Below are positions 1 to 9,900 of a DNA stretch of 64,000 nucleotides, one piece after another. Made by a program: the position numbers and the translations under genes. Location of the stretch: contig NC_031469.1 of assembly GCF_000006565.2 (NCBI RefSeq), forward strand, positions 2,128,583 through 2,192,582, written 5' to 3'. The notes beneath the pieces are model-generated. The model worked only from the letters and a program-made list of their open reading frames with translations. It ran no database searches and was not told the DNA's origin. The first letter of the stretch is position 1; every line of letters starts with the position of its first letter. The DNA is from Toxoplasma gondii ME49. Taxonomy: Eukaryota > Apicomplexa > Conoidasida > Eucoccidiorida > Sarcocystidae.

Positions 1-1402
1 CCTGGGTCCTCGAAGTCGCAGGCCCGCCGCTAAGGGCAAAGCAGCTGTCGGGACACAAGGAAGAGATCCACAGGAAACACACAAGGAGGGTGGAAAGAAG
101 AAACAGCACGGGACGCGGGCGGCTTGGTGAGAGGGAGCAAGAGGAAAGAAGACAAACTGATCCGGAAGGATGTCGCTCGGAAGTTCGCAGTGACTTCCAT
201 GTCTCCTCAGCCCTCTCACCAAGGCCTCCACGCGCTCGCGACTGTGCAGCCATAGAGACAAGGGGCAGAAAGGAACCTAGAAAGGACCAGAAGCGGGTCT
301 GGGGAAGGCACACGAGGCCCCGGAAAAGAGAGGAACGAGCAACAAATGAAAGAGACAAGGTACGCAGAACTCCACTGGATAGGGAAAATAATGGAGAGAG
401 CATGGGGGACAATGGGGTCGTCGTTCCTTTTGTCGCGTGTAGGTTCGGAGAGACAACCGGCGCAAAGTGCAAAGAGACAAGCGGGTGTTTACTGCCTTCA
501 CTCGTCGAAACAACTTTCCTCCACATATCCTCCTGCGACGAAGAAAAAGACCCTTGTTCAATCATGCAAAATATATCGGACGTCTGTACACGGCGCACTG
601 AAAGCCGCCCTCTCACCGGGGGTCGATTCGCGACGTCTCCATTGCTGGGATTGGGGTCAGACGACGAAGAAAAGAACTCGAGAGCAAACAAAAGAGACGG
701 CGAAACAGGAATCGGAAGTGCTTGAGTCACACACACACACCAAACTGGGCGCGCGTTTTTGTCACAGTTTCGTGAAGGAAGAAGCCGGATGTGGAATAGC
801 AGTCAACTTCTGAGGGCTGCAGCAAAAGGAGACGGGAATGATGTCGGAGCGAAAACACAGGCGGACAGACTCGGTAGCCGCGACACAGCGGAGAATGCAA
901 CTCTCAGAAGAAGGAAACGCTGCGAGTTGGTGTTTTACTCTGTGTATTCACTGATCACCTGAGGAGAGGAACTCAGTAAAAACTAGTGGGCGGGTGCGTA
1001 GCAACCAGAAAGCTTCCTCTGCGACCGTCTGATCATGTGACACGCCGCGGGTACCAACGGAACCCCACGTTTTGTCTTTCACACACAACCGTGTAATCGT
1101 AGTGGCGTTCCCAGTCAAGAATCACTCTAAAAACAAAGATGCAGTACAGAACCCAGGACTGTATTTCATGCTCCTCGAAAGAATTTTGACGTTGTCAACG
1201 ACTCTCTTGATTGGCCAACAGTTCGGGACACAAAGTGCGGTGGAGCATCCCCATTGGAAACACATGTAGACATGGCTGCTTCGCGACAGAATCGCCACGG
1301 AAGGGAAGTTTCGTAATATGGATACACACTAAAGAGTCCGTGGCGGGTGCTGTTTCTTTTGGAACTAGTTTGTGACGCGATGCCGACCGAAACGAGGTTC
1401 AA
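1..1402. other. Flank with no confident gene; cluster of GAGAC motifs
   Basis: I see no gene I can support here. A 211-codon frame at 90-725 (+) is rich in Arg, Glu and Lys only because the DNA is purine-rich. It has no domain, and two other frames are also long over the same stretch. GAGACA or GAGACG occurs at about 255, 351, 450, 474 and 692. Copies of a (A/T)GAGACG element are known in Toxoplasma promoters, so this may be promoter or 5' UTR of a gene lying to the left. A short CA run sits near 728-742. Confidence 0.4.
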
Positions 1403-1474
1403 GGGCTGATGGTGTAGGGGTATCACGTTCGCTTCGCATGCGAAAGGTCTCGGGTTCAATTCCCGATCAGTCCA
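1403..1474 (+). tRNA. tRNA-Ala (anticodon CGC)
   Basis: A complete cloverleaf of 72 nt can be folded by eye. The acceptor GGGCTGA pairs with TCAGTCC and the discriminator is A. The anticodon stem TTCGC/GCGAA encloses the loop TTCGCAT, giving anticodon CGC. The T arm is TCGGG-TTCAATT-CCCGA. The third acceptor pair is G-T, the G3:U70 identity element of alanine tRNAs, which supports the assignment independently of the anticodon. It would read GCG codons. No CCA is encoded, as expected for a nuclear gene. Confidence 0.95.
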
Positions 1475-3145
1475 CTGAATCGTACCTTTTCTTAAGCTCC
1501 TTGTTGCCCAAATGAGTGCAGTTCTGTTTCATTTGTTGTTCGAAAATAGTTTCCCGCAGCTATTTCCGAATGCGCCTCGTTACGGGTGACCGCAGATATC
1601 GTGCAACAGAAACAGGGGGTTCGTGTTGCATATGAAAGGGGCTCTGAAATTCACTGCAGCAGGCTGAACCACGTTTTGACTATCCACTTAAAGGTTTGTT
1701 TAGATCGGAACACCGTTCTTCGTAACAATTCGTGGTCAGGAGGGTCTCATCTTGCTGTCTTGAAATGTGTGTGTCTGGAAGATACTTTCCCTGTGCGTTG
1801 CTGCTGATTCAAAGTGACGACCGCCGCCCTTTTTCCCTCGGTGCTTAGCATAAACCCGTTTTCGTGAGTCGCTTCACAGCTATGAATCTGTTTGTAGCAA
1901 CCCGAAAGTCTCCCGTGTTGATTGTGCTTTTTGTTGCACCGCGAAAAACTGCCGTCTATGCTTTAAAGGGCGTGCCGTGCCCTGTAAGTGTGTGTGAACG
2001 ATACAGTGGGAGGGGCGCTATTCAGCCCACATATGTATTTTTCAGGGTGTGTCTGTCTGCTTTTCCTATGCCACAAGAAACCGTAGCTGGAACACTTACT
2101 GGAATACCGGGGGACGTTGCGCTAGAACGTGTGGTGGGTGCCCGTTCCTGCCCCAAGCGCGGAAGAGCTGAATCTGGAGGTGCCGGTTAAGTATATGCAT
2201 ACTAAGGTATCGAACAGAGTTTCAGGACAGGGGGAAGTTTTGAGTTAGCTTTCGACAGGAAACACTCGCTATCATGGAGCGTTTCCAGCTGTGGTGGTAG
2301 GTTTTCGCTTCTCTCCTCACTGGAGCGCTTCTTCACTTACCAATTGCTGTACTCGTACGACACCCAAGTCGGGAAAAAACATTATCAGGAGGCAGTTCTA
2401 GGCTGGCGTTAAGTTGTCCACAAATCGAATATCGAGGCAAAACGTAGAGCTTGAGGGGATTTTCTTCTATTTCGCCGCTGGAACTGGCCTGGCATCAGTC
2501 TTCGCTGCCCTTTTGCCATCTAACTCATGCCATACACACGAAAAACTCCCTCTGCTGTACCCAGCATCCAAACCGAAGAAATCCCTGTTTGTCGTGAAAA
2601 AGGGCACAAGATCTGCACCGCTGAACCTCTTCTCAGAGTCTTCGTTTATGCTAGCAACGGCTTTCGTTTCCCCAAAGGAGCCCAAGCGACGCGGCACGAT
2701 ACTTTCAGACGCCACAACACAGCTGCTTTTAATAACGACAAGGGGAAGGTGGCCCAAAGTCGCTCTCCCTTTAGGCAGAGATATCGTATTCTGATTCACG
2801 TTTGTCAGTAAGCAACCGCGGGCGGTGCTCCGAATATGGGATGAACCAGGCCAATCTCCCGAGGAAGGCAACGGATGGCCCCGCTATTGCAGGTTAACAG
2901 CTAATTGTGCAGACGTCCCGTTCCCACGTGTGGCCAGTTGATATAAGTCATCAGGCAATCCCTCATTCATTCATGTCCTTCGTATTCGAAGAAGCACGAA
3001 TACCGGACAATTCGACATAATTTAGACAGGCACGGTACAATTACAACGAGCTGGGCTGGCGATTCTTGTGTTGTGCCCTTCATCGCTGACTCTTGATGAG
3101 AAGAAGAAACATTTGTTTTGCTACCGTTTATCCACCCGAAACTAT
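1475..3145. other. Intergenic, nothing coding supported
   Basis: Apart from the tRNA terminator I find no exon chain. Frames at 1864-2190 (+), 2414-2794 (+) and 2467-2871 (-) lack good splice sites or recognisable composition. The last two are antisense to each other. The right part probably includes the 3' UTR of the minus-strand gene that ends at 3146. Confidence 0.4.
1487..1490 (+). terminator. Pol III terminator of tRNA-Ala
   Basis: A TTTT run lies 13 nt after the discriminator base, a normal position for RNA polymerase III termination. Confidence 0.6.
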
Positions 3146-6100
3146 TTAGTGCATTTGTGAATCCTTTTTATGCAGTCCTTGCACATGCTTTAACGTTTCT
3201 GCGTCAGGCTGCTGTAGGACATCGAGAGTGCCTATCTCGTCGATTCCCATGATGAATACGTTGTCGGTGGGTTTCGAGTCAGGAGGTCGCCAATATTGGA
3301 GCATGCACAGCTTATACGACCCTGGCATCGGGACCTAAAAACACCGAGGAAAGCACATCTGACAAATTGTGCGCATGTAGAAACATTCTATATTGTTTGT
3401 AACACAGTCTCTGAATGAAGACTACAAGAAATGGCAGCCGTCTAAACATAGTCTACTGCAAGCTACGGCTCGTTCAGTTCTGTCCAGCGAAACGGCACTG
3501 AAAGCAACATGTGCTCGGCATTCACAATATGGGATTGAAAACGCATGGAAATCAAACGTCTTTCCGATTTACGTCTAGACTAAGGAAACGACGACAATCG
3601 ATAACGAATCATGGAGAACAACTGACGGATACTTGTATAAAAACCGAAGGCCCGCATTTGAGCATACAATCGTATGGGGACGTTGACATGTATTCGAAAA
3701 TAACCACGGTTGGACACCATCGACGATTGACAAACTTATGAGCCTTTATGCCTTAACATATCAGCTCAGTTATCTGAGCGACGACCGTAACGTCAGTCGA
3801 AAAGAACCGGAAAACACATTTGAGATCAGAATTTCTCTCAGCTTCTGGTCGCGACAGTAAGCCACACTGTTCATTGAAAAGAAACGTCTGACACACCTGG
3901 ATATTCTCAAAGAGAACGGCTTGTTCCAAAACGTGAGGAGGAGGCTGTTGCGCGACTGCCTGGGTATCCTTCAGAGCTGCCTCAACCGTCTCGGCACTCT
4001 CCGGGCTACAGAAAAAAGAGTAGCAAATAGAAGATGGGAGAACATTCCGTACAATGACATCATGGATTAATAGCGTGTCCCTGCTCACTGCTCACTTCTA
4101 GGTTTACTTCGTTCTCGCTGCTTCAAGACAAATTTTAGATATGAACATATTGAAACAGGTGATACTGCACCAACCGACGCACCACACGCTAATTTCCTTG
4201 AGCGTTCTTGAGGACGGAGAAAGCCCGCCTAAGTTCACGTTTTTCTAGCTGTGAAAGCTGCAGACGACCTAAAACCTTTTGACATGCATATGACACGCAA
4301 CGTCAACATAATAGTGACGCATCCATTTTCCGGGCTCTTTACTCACCTGCACCTGGTCGCTTGGTGAACAGGCAGCAGGCGCAAGCAGGCGTGCAAGTTG
4401 CTTCCTTGAATGAGGAGAGGCTGAGGGAGAGGGTGATCTGGAGGCTGAACAAAAATCAAGCGGGGAACCCAGTAAAAACAAAATTACTTCGCACAGCGTC
4501 TGCGGTATCCAACAAAGCGACGCACGAAAACGAGAGAACAGTTGAACGCCCTGTCTTCCCTGTTCGGCGGAGTTGTGCTCTGGTACAGAGCTGCATGTTT
4601 TCGCCGCACAGTAGCGGATCAGGGAATGTGTCTTGATTACAGTACACGTACCCCATCTACACCTATCTACAGAGTCGTTCGTTGAGAGAACGAAGACAAA
4701 CTGTTAGACACCTGGGTTGGTGATGTTCCGGTTGCAAAACGATCCCAGTATGCATTAACTGCCGCAAGCTTCCAGGTGGAGAGATATTCAGAAAGCCGTC
4801 TTTGAATGGAAGAGCACTTGCGAATCCGCGCTCATGAGGAAAGCACACACCAAAGTACCCAAAGTTGAGTATCCACCTCATGAAACAATATCCTACGACA
4901 TACCGAGGCAAACATCTGGTAGTGCTTGCCGCGCGTGGGCGCCGCCATTGCACATCTAGTGAATCCCTGCAGAAGGAAGACATTTCAAGCATCGAGAAGC
5001 GATCCGGTTACGCTGGCACTCGTCAATGCACAACGAAGACCGTGGAGGCAAAGTCTGACAATTTACCCGGCATAGCAAGTTGTTTCACGGACATCAATCC
5101 AACTCCCGGGTCGCCTAGAGCGGCGTATCAGACCCCACCCACCACAAGAACTGGCAGATGCACCACCAGACGCCAGTATCTGGGCGACGGGCACCGTAGT
5201 CAATAAATACGCCGTTGATTTGAGTTTCGCGAAAGAACAAACTTGACAAATTCCGGAGAGTTACGCGCAACCAACTCACTTTTCCACATGTCGCAGTCAG
5301 AGGATCCGCAAACGGCTCGCACCGCCGAAAGCCTCCGCCACCGGCAACTGCTTCGTATTTCTGCAAAAGCAAACAAGTGACGACATCGGCAAAGGAGAGA
5401 CCCGCTCAGGAACGCAGGGGGTGCAGGATCAAGGCTCCCTGTGCGAGGGCGGTTTGCCATATACTGAATTCTAGTAAGAAACCGGAGGGGCGCATGCAGA
5501 AGCCAGACACAGATCAAACGTGCTTACGCAGGCACTCGAAAAAGAAACATCAAGAGAAGGGGTGACGGAGGTACTGGTGAGAAGAACTGACTACAATGGG
5601 AAGAGGATCCGGGGACACATTGACACCAAACTTGCTAATTGGTCAACGCTTCCCAGGCGTGACACGTTGGTATGCCACAGAGTTCAGACTCTTTCCATAT
5701 CTTGAGCTCTTCGAAAAAAGGACAAGTCGAAGTACAGAAAAGAAGACTTACGAAGCACTGAGCTGGCTCTACGGGCTTGTTATCGCATGCAGCCGGATTG
5801 CAATCTGCAGGGAGCGAAGCAACAAAACTGAGACCAACGCATCTTTCAGTTGCATTCTTCTTTCGCTATCAGGGTGACCACATTTTTAGATCCATCCTAG
5901 CAATGCGATCTTTTTCTTGCCCAGCATCATGTTTACACCAGATGACCTTAGGCCTGCTAGCACATATGCTTACATCTACGAGCGTGGACATGTACAAGTT
6001 GTGTATAGACATTTTCTTTCATCATTATTAGACAACCACTTCTCCGCTCGTGCTCGGGACGAGTGGCCTTGAACCCAGTCAATCCATGTGACTATCCACC

Positions 6101-6527
6101 CTGTAACACAAACATTCTAAGGCCTTGAAGGAAATATGCGTATACACACAACTTCAGCAGGGACGCACGAGAAAAAGAAACAATCAACGGTCTCTCGTTG
6201 CCGTACCTGTGGGGCAGTCCATGACTATTCCGTTTGTTGTCTTCCCCAGCACATTGCCTTCATCCGGGGGCGTCAGCACCGCAGACGGTAGCTCCTCTGG
6301 ACGCACGACTTTGTGGTCGGTCTCATGCAGGAATCGTTTGATGATCGAGCGACTGTGGGAATACATGCGTTTGAGCGAGCGCTTGGCCTACGCCGATGAT
6401 CGCACACAAAAGCATTTGGAAGGAGCAGTAATGAACGAAAATCGTACGAGACATGCCACTCGCGGGCCGCCTGTCTTACAGCGACAAAGAGACACGAATA
6501 CGGCACTGAGTGGTGGCGCCAATTCAT
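3146..6527 (-). CDS. Unrecognised cysteine-containing multi-exon protein
   Basis: I do not recognise this protein. Exons in transcript order that join in phase are 6527-6480 (ATG, donor GTAAGA), 6387-6207, 5804-5752 (donor GTAAGT), 5360-5280 (donor GTGAGT), 5179-5067, 4966-4904 (donor GTATGT) and 4444-4347 (donor GTGAGT). They continue through a 19-nt exon at 4257-4239 to 4005-3897 and a last exon at 3334-3146 ending in TAA. The product is about 340 residues with scattered cysteines (for example DCNPAACDN, ATCTPACACC). The last exon has the motif PGSYKLCMLQYW, a beta-strand pattern common in extracellular modules, so a secreted or surface role is possible. No clear signal peptide is seen in the short first exon, so the start may be wrong. 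The 19-nt exon is doubtful: the alternative reading from an acceptor near 4273 stays open to a stop at 4191-4189, which would end the gene there. The gene follows the repeat gene on the same strand, 377 bp downstream. Confidence 0.5.
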
Positions 6528-6904
6528 TGTGGCAGTGCCCGAGGCGGCTTTCGAAGCCTGCTTAGTTTCCTGGTTATTTTCTACTTGCGGACACATGCAA
6601 TGGCACTACTCACTGCACTGGCGTTTTCCTCTCTCCGACGGTCTGGTTTGCGTCCAGTTGGAAACGACTGCGAGGTCCCAAACGCCGTTCACTCTCCATA
6701 AAACTTTCTGTATCAGTAGCGCCGGTTCGCGTGGTTCTACGCGCACACCGGCTCGTTCCCTTCCTTGTGTTGTGGCCAGCGCTATCTCTGTTTCAATCCT
6801 GCCGATGTCCTTCTTTAGTTCCTTCTTTCAACACCATTCGCGTGCAGCAAACGGTACGTAGCGAGCAACAGACGCCGCTTCACGCGCTATGGAGCCCGGA
6901 AACC
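6528..6904. other. Spacer between two minus-strand genes
   Basis: This 377-bp gap would hold the 3' UTR of the repeat gene and the promoter or 5' UTR of the gene ending at 3146. A minus-strand frame starting at ATG 6671 runs into a GTGAGT donor near 6586 but does not continue in phase, so I left it out. Confidence 0.4.
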
Positions 6905-9900
6905 CTAAAAATACTTGTGACTGTATTCGCAGAACAACGACCATTCAACGCTTGCACGCATGTGTTCCTCTGGGCATCGTTTCTCTTCTCTAGAATGGCT
7001 ATGTTGCCGACTTTTTGTCTCGCCTACCCCCTTGAGTTTACTGTAGATTCTCGAGACAACTGCCTGCATCAGATCCTGAAAGTGCTTGAGCAAATTGAGG
7101 TGGCCAACTTCCTTGCGCTTCAAAAACATTTCTCTCAGCTTCAGAGAGTTCTGAATTTGTAAGTGGCGGGTCAACTTCCCCGCCATCTGCGTAGCCTCCT
7201 GCAACTGGTGGTGCTGAGTCACATCTTGCACATGCATGTGCGAATGCGACGTCACGGCCGTGCGTCCACGAGGCCCGCCTTGCCCGAGATGATGGTGTTG
7301 CAGCAGCACGTCCGCCTGAACAAGAATGTAAGACACAGAACTGGGACCTGATTAGCAAACCGAAAATGTACAGCTGAGCGCGCAGGGACAACCGTAGCTC
7401 TACATGAGAGGTCAGGAATCTGAGGCGAAACAAGGGGAGAGTCCAAATCTCGAACGCATTCAAATAGCTCATCGATGTACAGAGGCGTGGAAATGTGAAA
7501 CACAAACGAATCCAGGTGTGTGGAGACACACAACGGCAAGTACAGACATGTACGCACTGTTGGAACAGAAGAAAAGTCCTCTCTGGTGTGAAGCTGCTCT
7601 AAAAAGACGATGGTCATCGGAGTTTGTAGCAACACGCACATTGAGTCGCGTGCGTTTTTGTGAACAGATATACTCCATTGTAAGAGAAAAGATGGTGGGG
7701 GTGAGGCATTTTGTTTCTTTTTGCCGGTGACGCTGGGAGGCAAAGAAAATACCAGAAGAGCGAGGAACGAGAGGCGCAACGCAGAAACGAAAAGTCTCGG
7801 GAGGAAAGAGAGACAGGGAGCGTGAGGGGGGCAGACAAGGCGCGAAGTGGGCGACGACAGACGAAGAGGATACAGAGAACCATAGGATGTAGGAGGGTGA
7901 TTGAAGGGCGACAGACAGCGAGATGCTCGAGGAAAATAAAACGATACACACGCTGGAGAGACACACAAGAACTGGGTTGGGCTCCCAGCCGTCTCACATG
8001 TCGACGATTCTCCTCAGCTTCTTGATGTTTGCTGAGAGCGATATCACGTTTATGTTGTTCCTCCTGCTTCTGTGCATGTTGCTCTTCCGTCTTCTTCTCA
8101 TTCTGAGGCTGATCCCTTGCTCCTCCCTCCTCCGTTCTTTCCTTCCTCTGTTCACTATTAGAACGCCTTGTTTCCCTTTCATCTCCCGTTCCGCCCCCAG
8201 AGTGTGAAAATGCGGTATCCTCTTCAGTCTCAGGCCCATGATGCGAATACCCTGACTTCCGTTCCTCTGTCTTCGCGTGACCAGCTTGAGATGAGGAAGA
8301 CTCTCCTCCACTACCTTGTTTCTGGTCACCGAGAGACAGTCCCACTTCGTTTCCTCCTTCATTGCCGAGGTGCGCATGCACTGGCGCTCCTCCGGCCTCG
8401 TGTTCCTCTTCAACGCGAGACGATTCGCCCTCTGCTTCCGTTACTCTCCCCTGTTCATGCGGATGCACTGCCGCCTCCCACGCAACTCCAGAACCGCGTT
8501 CTTGCTCCTCAGCAGAGCCCTCACCCCCTCTTTCTTTCTGCTCGTCTCCACCGTGGTGAGCATCTGCTGAACCGCCTTCTGCCTCATGACCCCCTTCACC
8601 AGGCGCACGCTCGTGCTCGCCTTCCTTCTGCTCGTCTCCACCGTGGTGAGCATCTGCTGAACCGCCTTCGGCCTCATGACCCCCTTCACCAGGCGCACGC
8701 TCGTGCTCGCCTTCCTTCTGCTCGTCTCCACCGTGGTGAGCATCTGCTGAACCGCCTTCGGCCTCATGACCCCCTTCACCAGGCGCACGCTCGTGCTCGC
8801 CTTCCTTCTGCTCGTCTCCACCGTGGTGAGCATCTGCTGAACCGCCTTCTGCCTCATGACCCCCTTCACCAGGCGCACGCTCGTGCTCGCCTTCCTTCTG
8901 CTCGTCTCCACCGTGGTGAGCATCTGCTGAACCGCCTTCGGCCTCATGACCCCCTTCACCAGGCGCACGCTCGTGCTCGCCTTCCTTCTGCTCGTCTCCA
9001 CCGTGGTGAGCATCTGCTGAACCGCCTTCTGCCTCATGACCCCCTTCACCAGGCGCACGCTCGTGCTCGCCTTCCTTCTGCTCGTCTCCACCGTGGTGAG
9101 CATCTGCTGAACCGCCTTCTGCCTCATGACCCCCTTCACCAGGCGCACGCTCGTGCTCGCCTTCCTTCTGCTCGTCTCCACCGTGGTGAGCATCTGCTGA
9201 ACCGCCTTCGGCCTCATGACCCCCTTCACCAGGCGCACGCTCGTGCTCGCCTTCCTTCTGCTCGTCTCCACCGTGGTGAGCATCTGCTGAACCGCCTTCT
9301 GCCTCATGACCCCCTTCACCAGGCGCACGCTCGTGCTCGCCTTCCTTCTGCTCGTCTCCACCGTGGTGAGCATCTGCTGAACCGCCTTCTGCCTCATGAC
9401 CCCCTTCACCAGGCGCACGCTCGTGCTCGCCTTCCTTCTGCTCGTCTCCACCGTGGTGAGCATCTGCTGAACCGCCTTCTGCCTCATGACCCCCTTCACC
9501 AGGCGCACGCTCGTGCTCGCCTTCCTTCTGCTCGTCTCCACCGTGGTGAGCATCTGCTGAACCGCCTTCTGCCTCATGACCCCCTTCACCAGGCGCACGC
9601 GCGTGCTCGCCTTCCTTCTGCTCGTCTCCACCGTGGTGAGCATCTGCTGAACCGCCTTCTGCCTCATGACCCCCTTCACCAGGCGCACGCTCGTGCTCGC
9701 CTTCCTTCTGCTCGTCTCCACCGTGGTGAGCATCTGCTGAACCGCTTTCGGCCTCATGACCCCCTTCACTAGGCGCACGCTCGTGCTCGCCTTCCTTCTG
9801 CTCGTCTCCACCGTGGTGAGCATCTGCTGAACCGCCTTCTGCCTCATGACCCCCTTCACCAGGCGCACGCTCGTGCTCGCCTTCCTTCTGCTCGTCTCCA

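Noticed and set aside
90..725. 211-codon plus-strand frame
   Set aside because: Arg/Glu-rich translation of purine-rich DNA, with other frames equally open and no splice or domain support.
7614..7997. C-terminal tail of the long repeat frame after residue HRR near 8000
   Set aside because: The composition changes to Leu/Ser/Cys-rich with no repeat relation, and a CAT/GTGAGA donor precedes it. It reads as intron, with the real end in 7315-6905.
8168..9772. 534-codon plus-strand frame and 550-codon minus-strand second frame through the 90-bp array
   Set aside because: Both arise because the repeat unit is a multiple of three and free of stops. The true frame is set by the non-repeat sequence and splice sites on either side.
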